Of a DNA stretch of 64,000 nucleotides, positions 25,543-35,568 are shown one piece after another. The notes below the pieces were generated by a model. That model searched no databases. It was not told where the DNA came from and saw only the letters and a list, made by a program, of their open reading frames with translations. Within the stretch, counting starts at the first letter, position 1. Each line of letters begins with the position of its first letter. The DNA is from Cylindrotheca closterium (Eukaryota > Bacillariophyta > Bacillariophyceae > Bacillariales > Bacillariaceae): assembly GCA_933822405.4 (NCBI GenBank), contig CAKOGP040001747.1, positions 322,113 to 386,112 on the forward strand. The letters are read 5' to 3'. The translations under genes were made by a program, and so were the position numbers.

Positions 25543-27660
25543 CTAAAAGGCACCAACCATGTCCAAATCCTGAGTGTTCAAGATGTCCATGACACAGTCT
25601 TTGATGGTAAGAGGATCCTTCAAAATGGCACAGGCGGCTTCCGCTACCTCCACGGAGATATTCGACTCGCCCAAACGACGCTTGCGCTCCCCGCGTGGGT
25701 CTTCCGGTTTGACGCAAAGCTCTGGGAATTGAGGATGTGCCGTTTGATGGAAGAGCATTGGTTCGCTTGGCAAGACTTGCCACTCATCTCCAAAATCGAC
25801 AAAGTCGTTCAATTCAGTAACTCCATCTCGAGCAAGGGTCTTTCCGGTCTTGACGTCTCCAAGAAGACCGACTGTGTTGCCATAGAAGGATTCGTCTCCG
25901 TTGAACTTGATACGAACAAACTCCCTGTACAGGTGGACGTCGATGGAAGCTCCTGGATACTTGGAGCTCAAGTCGATACTGTAATGACGCTTGTAGACGG
26001 ATGGAAGCTTTTGGGTGACGGGGAAACCAGCGAAAGTGTCAAGTTCGCCTTGATACTCAAGGTTGAACCAGTAGTGAGCCTCGGCATCCTCAGAATCGGC
26101 GGAGCCTTCAATCTCGAGAATGTCATTGCCAATGTTGATGGCAACGGTCTTGATGTAGGACCAGTAGCGGACAATCTTGGTACGGATCTGAATGTCCAAT
26201 CCAAGTCCATCCGCAAAGTCGGCATCATGGACCAAAATGAGATCGCACTGACCGTGGTATTCAAAGTGTTCGTTTTTCCAGGTAGTAAAGTGAGGATCTC
26301 CACCGGTTTCACTTCTAGTAGGAGCAGGGACAGGAGGCGAAACGGGAGGCGCAACAGGTGCTGTCACAGGAGGTTCAGAGGAAGAAGCACAGTCTTTCAC
26401 ATCTTGCAAGTAAGAAACCAAAATTGTCCCAATATTGTCAGCGCAAAGAAAGGAAGTAAGACCAAGTTTTGCATCAATGGCAATGCTTATAATGGAATGG
26501 TCTTGATTGAAAACTTCCGCCGAGATTGTAATGGTCTTGGAATCTTTGCCACAGTATGCGCCAAGGCCAAGATTCAGGTCAAGCAATGCGGAACTGTCGG
26601 CAAGTGTACATAGATTCGTGGACGCCCCCAACTGGACATCAGCGGAAACAACTGCATTCAAGTCGCCAATGAACTCGGCAACTACCGTAACGTCCGAGAT
26701 CGCGTTAGGAAGGTAGCCAAAGTCGAAGTTCAAAGTCTGTCCAATGATGTTGTAAGGAATTGCTTTTACTTCCTGAACAGAAGGGACGCAAGTTGAAGGA
26801 CAGCTTTTCAAATATGAAATCGAAATAGTTCCCTGGTCGTTGCAAAGCAAGGAAGTTACTCCAAGTTTTGCGTCAATCGCGATGCTAATAGTGGAATGGT
26901 CTTGATTGAAAACTTCTGCCGATATTGTAACAGTCTTCGAATCCTTGCCACAATTTGCTCCAAGACCAAGGCTCAGGTCAAGCAATGCGGAACTGTCGGC
27001 AAGAGTACATATGTTCGTGGACGCCCCCAACTGGACATCGGCGGAAACAACTGCATTCAAATCTCCTAGAAACTCGGCAGTAATCGTGACGTCCGAGATT
27101 GCGTCAGGAAGGTAACCGATATCAAAGTTGAGTGTCTCTCCGATGATAGTGTACGGAATAGTTTTCACTTCCTGAACAGAAGGGATGCAAGCTGAAGGAC
27201 AGCTTTTCACGTAAGAAATGGAAATTGTTCCCTGGTCGTTGCAAAGCAAGGAAGTTACTCCAAGTTTTGCGTCAATCGCCATGCTGATGGTGGAATGGTC
27301 TTGATTGAAAACCTCTGCCGAGATCGTAACGGTCTTGGAATCTTTGCCACAATTTACGTCAAGGCCAAGTCCAAGGCCAAGCAATGGCGAAGAATCTTCA
27401 CTGTCGGCCAGCGTACATATATTCGTGGACGCCCCCAACTGGACATCGGCAGAAACAACTGCATTCAGATCTCCTAGAAACTCGGCAGTAATGGTGACGT
27501 CCGAGATTGCATCAGGAAGGTAACCGATATCAAAGTTCAGCGTCTCTCCAAGAATGGTGTACGGAATAGTTTTCACTTCCTGAACAGAAGGGTTGCATGT
27601 TGCTGCTTTAGCAGGAACAAAGCATGCGGCAACCAGTGCCAAAGTGAAAAAGTACTTCAT
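25543..27660 (-). CDS. Secreted protein with three internal repeats and a vWD-type domain
   Basis: An intronless protein of 705 residues. The ATG at 27660 is used because the upstream extension begins with TTG, and the DNA around it (CAGCAATTGAAA-ATG) is the same as at 16434. A signal peptide ends near FVPAKA, followed by three ~133-136-residue repeats (CNPSVQEV, CIPSVQEV and CVPSVQEV starts) against four in the plus-strand paralog. A Pro-rich linker leads to the vWD domain (TGGDPHFTTWKNEHFEYHGQ, GNTVGLLGD, EWQV), then ERKRRLGESN and the DCVMDILNTQD tail. The promoter-proximal ~60 bases and the repeat at 28062-28318 are also shared with the paralog, so the pair is an inverted duplication. The likely role is extracellular, as for the paralog. 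Confidence 0.92.
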   Translation of the reverse strand: MKYFFTLALVAACFVPAKAATCNPSVQEVKTIPYTILGETLNFDIGYLPDAISDVTITAEFLGDLNAVVSADVQLGASTNICTLADSEDSSPLLGLGLGLDVNCGKDSKTVTISAEVFNQDHSTISMAIDAKLGVTSLLCNDQGTISISYVKSCPSACIPSVQEVKTIPYTIIGETLNFDIGYLPDAISDVTITAEFLGDLNAVVSADVQLGASTNICTLADSSALLDLSLGLGANCGKDSKTVTISAEVFNQDHSTISIAIDAKLGVTSLLCNDQGTISISYLKSCPSTCVPSVQEVKAIPYNIIGQTLNFDFGYLPNAISDVTVVAEFIGDLNAVVSADVQLGASTNLCTLADSSALLDLNLGLGAYCGKDSKTITISAEVFNQDHSIISIAIDAKLGLTSFLCADNIGTILVSYLQDVKDCASSSEPPVTAPVAPPVSPPVPAPTRSETGGDPHFTTWKNEHFEYHGQCDLILVHDADFADGLGLDIQIRTKIVRYWSYIKTVAINIGNDILEIEGSADSEDAEAHYWFNLEYQGELDTFAGFPVTQKLPSVYKRHYSIDLSSKYPGASIDVHLYREFVRIKFNGDESFYGNTVGLLGDVKTGKTLARDGVTELNDFVDFGDEWQVLPSEPMLFHQTAHPQFPELCVKPEDPRGERKRRLGESNISVEVAEAACAILKDPLTIKDCVMDILNTQDLDMVGAF

Positions 27661-28430
27661 TTTCAATTGCTGGATTGTGTCTTTCAGTTGATCGATGATT
27701 TGAAATTGTGAGATGATTCAAAATCAAAGACGTCTTTTGCATTGTGTGTCTAAATGACTTTTTTGTTTGCTCTTCCTTGTCATTTTCCCTTCGACACCAA
27801 TCCAATACTTCTGCTCTACCAAAAATTGATGGCTCTGGATGCGTAGTAGAAATAAAGCCAGATTTTGATCGCGTGACTCATGCACTTAGTTTCGTAACGC
27901 AATATATGGACGTTAGACGAGCTTCATATTCTTTTGTTTTCTGTTAACTATTTTGAATTGAAAAATACCAGGGAAAAGAATTGTCACGAGAAACAAACTT
28001 TTCTTGGCAGTGTTTGAGCAGAAGTCAAAACCTAATCACGGCGAAAATTTGATCGTGGAGGTACCGGTATGTATCCAGTGAGGTGAACCAGGAGCCAGAA
28101 ATAGATTCTTGGTCCCAAGAAACACTGTACAGTAGCTCGGCGTCAACCATTGAGCAGAAGAAACAAAGTGTCTTGACTTGTGGAGCCAAGGAAAAGATTT
28201 GGCGAGAGGAAAATTTTCGCTTCGCATCGTCAAGCAGAAGTCATATGCCGTCCAGTCATGTGCATTGGTGACTTTCAACACTACTAATTCACTAGGTACT
28301 GTCGGTTTCCTCTTGGTTGGACCTCGTGACTCACAAACTAAGCCTCGTCTCCTCTGGACTTACATGGTTACGGTCCTGTATAAAATTCCACAACAACTTG
28401 GAGTGAGAAACTCTATTATTGTTATTGTTA
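27661..28430. other. Intergenic region with promoter of the minus-strand vWD gene
   Basis: The first ~70 bases upstream of the ATG are nearly the same as those before the 16434 gene. The dispersed repeat copy C lies at 28062-28318, and one TACCGGTA site sits at 28062-28069. No gene is seen. Confidence 0.55.
28062..28318 (-). repeat. Dispersed upstream repeat, copy C (inverted)
   Basis: The reverse complement aligns over about 250 bases with 13798-14045. Shared landmarks are GAGGAAACC, TTGAAAGTCA, GCACATGAC, TCTCGCCA-ATCTTTTCC, TTGGCTCCACAAGTCAAGA and CTGGCTCCTGGTTCAC. It lies about 400-650 bases upstream of the vWD gene start, as expected if it travels with the gene unit. Confidence 0.85.
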
Positions 28431-31400
28431 TCACTCGGTCTGTTCTACTACTTCGCCATCCTCCATTAACGAGTACTGTTGAAGCTCCTTGAGTTTTTGA
28501 CAGCAATCAAAGGTTAGCGGGTCTGTTTGTCCCCGCCGATAGGCTTTGGGCACTAGCGCTTTTTGGGTCAACACTGGCTGCCGGTAACAGTCCTTGTTGA
28601 ATTGAGTTCGACGGACTTCATTTCCACTGCCCATTTCGTCATCTCGATTGTATCTCGACTTGGCTCTCATGTCACTGACGCGGTCGTATTCTCGGGCTCT
28701 TTCCAAACTCAATCGTTTAGATGGATCTAAAACAAATATTGGTGGGTGCTGTTAGAAAAAGGATTGCCGACAAGGTTTGATCGACATCAAGACTTACCAG
28801 CAAAGTGCTACATCGGCCATAAAGGTATTCAGATTCATTCCATGCATTGGTTAGACAATACCTTTTTTCGTGAACGATATCATAGTATTATAGTATCAGC
28901 ATTCCCATATATACGTACATTGTCGCAATATCTCATTCCCCAAATGGTGAACAGTGGCAACGGCAAGAGAAATAGTGCGCTGTTTCGAAAACCTCTGGTC
29001 AAGAAATACCCAATCAAAGTGAGCTGTCCACAGACCAATCCAAAGAGACTTCGTTGCAATGCTGCTGGGAAAAAGGCTCCACCACTTTCATATCTGTCGT
29101 GTGGAAAAAGTGATGAGGAAAAAAAGGCAGAAAGAAAGACATGGGAACACCAACCACCACAATAGCTGACTTACACTGGTTGATACACATACAACACTTG
29201 TTTCTTGTACACCACCAAAGATCCAGCAAAGAACAAGACCCCGACAGGCAGAATAATGGGACTAATCACCGCGTACGTAAACACCTACAGAAAGATGCGT
29301 GTCAGCACGAGAATGACAAAAGAGAAATTGTTTCACAACACAACTCACAATGACAATCACCAACAATTGAGACGGATACTCCCACCCATACTGGACATTC
29401 TCAGGCCGATAAATCTCGTCCAGCTCTCGTTGCGTCAGCTTTTGATTCGATGAAAGAGCACGTTGTAAAAGCATTCTCGAAAGGGCTCCAATGCGAACAA
29501 AGACAATGGGCAATCCAGCCAAGACCTTGGTGACCAGAAGGGCAATAAAGTATCCGACCATGGTTGGGAACTTTTCACCAAGAAGTTCCAAAAACTCGGA
29601 TGGATGATTGATAATCTCGTACAATGATTTACCCAAACTACCAGCTGTGACGGTAATGTAAATATTGAAGAGTTGATAGTAAAAGTATCGTCCCAGCATG
29701 GATTTCTGAACATCGGAATAGGTCATTCGACGTTCGTAGTTGAGCGCGATAAACTTGAAAATGACGGGAAGGATCAGAATCAAGCATAGCAAAGCAACGA
29801 CCGGAAGATAGCCCTTGACAAATCTCGAAACGTCTTCCTCGCGTGCAATCCATTCCATTCCTGGAATTTTGGCAATGTATTCCACCGTCGCAAAGAGCTG
29901 AATCAGTGTCAAGGGAATGATCCAGAAGAATAGACCGAGCACCAAGAGCACATTCACTACTCGTTCCCGACGGTCCCGACTTTTCTTGGTAATGTTGACA
30001 TTTTCCCAAATGATATCTCTGGGTTCGGGGGCCACATTCACTGCCAGTGTCCCAGGTTTGGAAGTCAATGGAGTCGTCGCGGCCGTAGTCACCGACGTCA
30101 AGTCCAGCAGAGTCACAAATCCAGTCGACGACATGGTACTTCGGACAACGCCCACATTCGTCTGATCCAGCTGACTATTGGCAAACTTGAGGCCCGAAAC
30201 GACAAAGTCAAGCCCGAGTCTTCCGGCGAGTCTTCGAAAGCTATTGACCCGAGTGAATTTGGTGGGCACATCGTCATAGGACTGCGCAAGGCTGGAAGAT
30301 TTGGACATGTCTTGAAGGACATATGGCTCAAAGGTATCTGGTGGAAACGTAGATCGTGATTCGTTGGATGGCTGTTTGCGAGCAAAAAGGATGAAAAAAG
30401 AATATGATTAGAATACATGTATGCCAAGCAGATTCGTTCAATCAATCTCATGATATAGACATACACTGGACCCTTTATCCGGAAGCAAGGTAAAGGAATC
30501 ATTGACCCGTATCTTCGTCATTCCCGGTTTCTCTTCTTCCAAATCGCCAGATTTCAAGAGCATGGATCCTCGAGTGGATACACCCGGTGGACCAAAGGAA
30601 CCGTATCGTGCAAAGGAAGACATGAGTTCTGCCTGAAGGATTCCTCCTTCCTCTTCAACGTTAGTAGTGTGGTTAGCCTTCAGTGCATTGTCTTCGGCCG
30701 ATTCCACCAAGATTTGATCCGCGACTTCGTAGGCCGATATCATGAGCTTGGCCACCCAATTGGTAGCGTCCGTAGTCTTGTTTCCAGACAAAGCAATTTC
30801 TACTTTTCGTTTCGACATGAAATCCATTTGCATATTGCAAAAGGCCAAATCATGAACATAATAGGATATCGAGTCGACATGGGTTCCCTTGGCGGGCCGT
30901 TCATTCAAGGTCCGATTGTCCACATAGGCCACATTGGGATAGGAACCACAGGTCCAATCAAAGGGAGCCAGATCCACACCCAAAATGTTGATCCTTGGAC
31001 TGCCCACAATGTGCGTTGGTCGATTGCCTTCCGCATGGTAATGAGCGATACTCTTTTCCAGTCTCCGACAAACTCGAGTTGTCTTGGCCTTGACGGTTTC
31101 GAGGTCCTTGAGGTTCAGAATCACTAAAGAAGATTGTAAATATCATTCGCAAAATCAGCAACATCACGTCGTCAAGAAGAAACAACAAAAACATCAAATG
31201 TTCGTACCTGAAGCACTGTGTACTTTTCCAGGAAAAAGGCCATTGAAATATTCAAATAACGCAGCCTCACTTCGTAGCTCGTATGGAATATTCTCCACCA
31301 GTAACGAATAGTGATGTTGCTTAATGACATGACTGGACCCACGGGCCAAGAAATCCATCCGAAGCTCCAAAAAGTGTCGATACTCTTGCTTAATGACAAA

Positions 31401-32102
31401 AAAGATGAACCCCGTAAAGAGATAGGCAAAGCAGGACGGAATCCACATGCGCCACGAATCCTTGGCCACATTGGCCATACTGAAATGGTACCAACCACTT
31501 TCGCCGTTTTGAATCTTGCCCGTGCTATAGACCGGCACCAAAATGACAATGGCCCAAAAGGCAGTCACCGCGCAGATCCTCAGATTCATTCGAATGTACC
31601 TCAAGAAAAAGTAGCCATCCAAGCCCGAGTATTTGCGTACCGTATTCCAACTGACCGCAAAGACCGATGTGACCCAATAGGGCGACACAATGTCAGGCAA
31701 GGGACGATGGGAGGCCATGGAAGCTCCCGATGAACTGCGCACTCCACGATGCCTTCTAGGCGGTGAACTCACTTCATCCACTGCCGTAAATTCATCTTCG
31801 TCTTCGTCATCGTCTTTGGGCATTCCACCCAACTTGAATTGTCGTTTGATTTGTGAGGAATACACGGCAGGAAGGAGCCTCCGTAAACATTCATAGCTTG
31901 CCATGATGATAACAAAAGCGATAGCGTTCCAATAGAGTGAAATGAGGACCGCATCGACCGAAACATCGGAAGGTGCAATGTATTGAGACGTAATGTCGTC
32001 ATCCGGAGTTTTGTCAGTGGTATTATTGGTGAAGGAACTGTTGGTGTAATTGCCATAACTGTCATCGTAATAGCTGTCTAATGATCGTACTCCATATTCC
32101 AT
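28431..32102 (-). CDS. OSCA/TMEM63 (CSC1-like) mechanosensitive cation channel, seven exons
   Basis: Exons are 32102-31208, 31123-30465, 30371-29349, 29284-29175, 29093-28919, 28807-28798 (10 bases) and 28726-28431; all introns have GT-AG borders and the joined frame codes for 1055 residues. The order of domains fits OSCA/TMEM63: an N-terminal TM (AVLISLYWNAIAFVIIMASY), two further TMs (AVTAFWAIVILVPVY; FAYLFTGFIFFVI), a cytosolic domain that begins VENIPYELRSEAALFEYFNG and includes CNMQMDFMSKRKVEIALSGN, then a large TM bundle with PLTLIQLFATVEYI, QYGWEYPSQLLVIVIV|VFTYAVISPIILPVG, and GLVCGQLTLIGYFLTRG. The end reads CDN|HFA|DPSKRLSLERAREYD, supporting the micro-exon. The family conducts Ca2+/cations in response to membrane tension or osmotic stress. 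Confidence 0.93.
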
Positions 32103-32541
32103 TGGGAACCTTCGATCAGTGAATCACTATGAACTATGACACTGTATTGCAATATGTATGTTGAATGCAAGTGTCGGTATAATCACGGTATCTGTTGATG
32201 TTGTTATTATGATAGTACTGTACCGTAGGTTTTCCTGTCTTATTAATTTCGTTTTCCTTTCCTCCAAAAACTCTCCCGTCGTGTTTTATTGCCGCTCCGT
32301 TGCGCACTTTGAATTCGAATTTTGTAGCCACAACGTTTGGCACGCTTGGCTGATAAGACGTGGAGGCGCTGCATTAGTCTTAAAATAGATTCCAGCTAGT
32401 CAAAAGATCGAAACCAGAGTCGAGCGAGCGAGATAGATCACACGAAATACAATGTTGTACATTCAACATATTGTAATGGTATTGATCCATATATCCAAGA
32501 CAATCTCAATATCAATACTAGTATTCTCGTTGTTTATTTTA
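32103..32541. other. Intergenic region upstream of the OSCA gene
   Basis: Contains the OSCA gene's promoter and the 3' flank of the next minus-strand gene. No repeat or gene is recognisable. Confidence 0.4.
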
Positions 32542-33330
32542 TCAAGCAAACATGGCACTGATATCTGCCGAGTTGGACTCTTCCAAGACCTCACCAATAT
32601 GCTCCATATTCAAGTCTTCTAGTTTCGTAAAGCGAATGCAAGATTTTCCAACCGATAGTACCTTGCCAAAGTATTTCTTGGGATAATGTTCCAACAAGTA
32701 CTTGCCATCCTTGTATCCACAGACCACCAAGGAGAGACCTTTCTTGTTGACCATGATGGACAAACGAGACCAACTGAAGGAGGCGAAGCAATGGAAGAGG
32801 TAAGCAAATATTTTAAAATTGCAGTTAGCAACAAGTGGAAAGCAATCAAGTACTATAACAGCTTGCTTATTCACGTACCGGCCAGTGCATTTGGATTTGG
32901 TTACATAATCAAATCCACCATACGCCAGAGTACTCTTTCCTTGTAGCTCGGGTACCAGATTAGGTGCTTTTTGACGAATCAAGGCATGTAGCTCCTTAAT
33001 GGCGGCATGTTTGGTTTCGTCGTGATCCGCAACCATGGTCGTCAAGTATTCTTCCAGAATGCCCTCTGGGTCCTTGGCCCCCTTCAAACTGGACGCCGTG
33101 CTGGTTTCGGTGACCTTGTATCTCGCATCATTTGTCTTCGATGCCTTTTTTAGGCTGCTCGTGGCTTTGGTAGTCTTTGTTTTGCCGCCAGACGACGACG
33201 CGGAAGAACAAGTGGCTGCCATTTTTGCAATTTTGGCAGCAGGACGGCCAGATGATTTGTTCTTCGTGGCAATCACCTCTTTGGTCGTGCCGATGGTGGC
33301 CTTTATTTTTCGAGGGCGCAGTGTCACCAT
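32542..33330 (-). CDS. DUF1801/YdhG-like domain protein with basic N-terminal extension
   Basis: Two exons: 33330-32879 and 32773-32542; the 105-base intron has GTACGT and CTTCAG borders, phase 2. The joined product is 227 residues, reading KSKCTGR|WSRLSIMVNKKG at the junction. The first ~85 residues are basic, Ser/Thr/Lys-rich and likely disordered, perhaps for nuclear or organelle targeting. The rest follows the DUF1801 pattern: ILEEYLTTM, AIKELHALIRQKAP, LAYGGFDYVTK, a hydrophobic strand (LSLVVCGYKDG), and the terminal GKSCIRFTKLEDLNMEHIGE, which corresponds to the usual KGTIRF-x-x-x-x-PLP-x-x-L-I end. The biochemical role of this family is not settled. Confidence 0.8.
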   Translation of the reverse strand: MVTLRPRKIKATIGTTKEVIATKNKSSGRPAAKIAKMAATCSSASSSGGKTKTTKATSSLKKASKTNDARYKVTETSTASSLKGAKDPEGILEEYLTTMVADHDETKHAAIKELHALIRQKAPNLVPELQGKSTLAYGGFDYVTKSKCTGRYVNKQAVIVLDCFPLVANCNFKIFAYLFHCFASFSWSRLSIMVNKKGLSLVVCGYKDGKYLLEHYPKKYFGKVLSVGKSCIRFTKLEDLNMEHIGEVLEESNSADISAMFA

Positions 33331-33586
33331 GGTGCTGAAGTTTGCAATATAGATACCGGTAGGGTGGCAGAAACGAAAGCTAATCGGAGAAGTGGCGGTA
33401 ATTTTTTATTGACAACGACAAAAAGTGTTCGTATAGAAACTCCGGGTTCCGTTGGCCAACCGGTCCGGTGGGTCGAGTGGGGTCGGTCGTGTTGGTCAGA
33501 AAATGTATTTTTGAATATGCCAGATACTGTGCGCGATGCGCTCATCATCTTTCATATTCTGAATAAATTCACCCATACATCATAGT

Positions 33587-33619
<33 letters not shown>

Positions 33620-33641
33620 GAACGCAATATAATTGAAAACC
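33331..33641. promoter_or_regulatory. Divergent promoter region with AATC microsatellite
   Basis: Separates divergent genes. It holds one TACCGGTA site (33354-33361) and an AATC tandem repeat of about seven units (33590-33619) that ends 22 bases before the plus-strand start codon. Confidence 0.55.
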
Positions 33642-35509
33642 ATGCCACGGGCCAGAAAATGCCGCTTAACCCAACCCGTCGTTCCTCGCAAAAACTCACC
33701 CGCGGTATCCTTTGAGCAACGCCTGAGAGAACTCGCGGAGTACAAGAAGGAACATGGCGATTGCATGGTTCCGCAAAAATATCCCAAGAACAAATCGTTT
33801 GGATGGTGGGTATCCCGAATACGAAAGTTCCGCAAGACGGACAATAAATCCTACCTCAACAAGGCCCGCATCGCGAAACTCAATAAGATTGGATTCGGTG
33901 AGTACATATATATTTTATTTGTAACCCAATCTTTACCGGCATATACCATTAGTAGTTGTTCATCTGTTTTCCTTTTATGAATTCTACTGTCGTGTGTGTG
34001 CGTGTGTGTGTATCTAACAACTTGTTGTTGCTTTCTCTTATTGACAATAATATATTTTATATCTACAACTCTTTTTTACATTTCCAACACACGTACCTAT
34101 TAGAATGGGACGCTGCGAGATCCGCCAAGAAGGAATCGTGGAAGACTCACCTTCTCGAATTGGAAGCCTTCAAACAGGAACATGGGCATTGCCGGGTACC
34201 CTTTCGTTACGCAAAGAACAAGGCGCTCGCGAGTTTTGTCCATCGGATGCGATTGGAGTGGCAAAAGAAGGAAACTACTGGCATTTCCTCCTTGACGCTG
34301 GAACGGATTGCGGATTTGAACAAGGTTGGATTTGATTGGAAGGTCCGACTGGATCCAGAGGTACTTTGGGAGCGTCGGATCAACGATCTAAAGGAGTTTC
34401 GCGAGCTCCATGGCCATTGTCAAGTGCCTCAAACGTATACCACCAACCGCAAACTCATGTACTGGGTCAAAATTAAGCGAAAAGAGTACAAACGGTACCA
34501 ACGGGGAGAAAAAACTCCATTGACGTTGGAACAAATAAAAGAACTGAGTGATATTGGGTTTGACTGGAACCCAGGGACGAATTCTCGGAGGTTCAAAACA
34601 ATTCAACCACCTCCAAAACCAGGAGCAGCCAACAGTAGACCTAGACGTGGAAAGCGACGCAAGGTCGTCGTAGAATCTTCGGAGGAGGACGAATCAGACC
34701 TTCTTTTGGAATCGGATGAAGACGAGTCAGATGATTCTGAGAGTGATTCTGAAAGTGACTCTGAAAGTGACTCTGAAAGTGATTCTGAAAGTGAGCACGA
34801 AGAGGCCGCCGGCAGCAACCGTAGACTTCGAAACCGGCAAAAGGTTGATGCAGAATCTTCGGATGAGGATGAATCAGACGATCCTGAAAGTGAGCCTGAA
34901 GGTGATGACATTTTCGAATCATCTGACGAATCATCTGAAAGTGACGATGATGATGCCGGCAAAACGAAGAGCTGGTTGGACCACAGCAAGCATTCAGATG
35001 AAACAGATATTGAAGAATCCTCTGTAGAAAGCAGCTCGGAAACTGAGGATGCGAGGCTTCCCTGGGAGACTGATGACACGAAACGACTCAATCGAAAGGA
35101 ATTAGTCTTGTATTTCACCAAACAATTGGAACAAGAAAGGAAAGAAAAATTGACCGCGCAGGATCTTTTTCAACAATCCAAGGATGAGATCGAACAAGAA
35201 CGCCAAGAAAAAGCGGCCATGCAGAGTCTTCTGGAAGAATCCAAGAATGAGATCGAGCAAGAAAGGCAAGAAAAGTCAGCCGTGCAGTGTCTTCTGGAAG
35301 AATCCAGGGATGAGATTAAGCTTTTCTGCAACGTGAATCAGGACTTGACGCAGTTGAATCAGAACCTAAAAGCCTCATATAAGCTTGGTATGGAAGAAGA
35401 AAGGAATAACTTGATACAGGAACGAAAGAGAAGAGAGACGGCCGAGGATAGGTTTGAAAAGGTGAAACAGCTTATTGACGGTAAAATCGACGTAGCTTTT
35501 GGACCTTAG
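33642..35509 (+). CDS. Helicase-associated (HA) domain repeat protein with acidic and coiled-coil tail
   Basis: Two exons: 33642-33897 and 34104-35509, with GTGAGT and TATTAG borders, phase 1. The frame upstream of 33642 has only a TTG start. The product is 553 residues. Three helicase-associated units are visible: FEQRLRELAEYKKEHGDCMVP ... FGWWVSRIR ... LNKIGF (about 20-85), HLLELEAFKQEHGHCRVP ... FVHRMRLEW ... LNKVGFDW, and RINDLKEFRELHGHCQVP ... YWVKIKRKEY ... LSDIGFDW. Each has the conserved HG-x-C-x-VP and GF-x-W signatures. No helicase motor is present. The middle has (SDSE)n repeats, and the end has ~28-residue coiled-coil repeats with the EQERQEK motif. HA domains are thought to bind nucleic acid, and stand-alone arrays are common in diatoms. 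Confidence 0.88.
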
Positions 35510-35568
35510 ATGCATACTTGAGAGTTAAAAAATAGTAGGTATCTATAACGTATTGACAAACGTATTGA

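Noticed and set aside
13798..28318. The ~250-base dispersed repeat as an independent transposon
   Set aside because: No terminal inverted repeats, target duplications or poly-A tail are seen, and each copy lies at the same relative place upstream of a vWD family unit.
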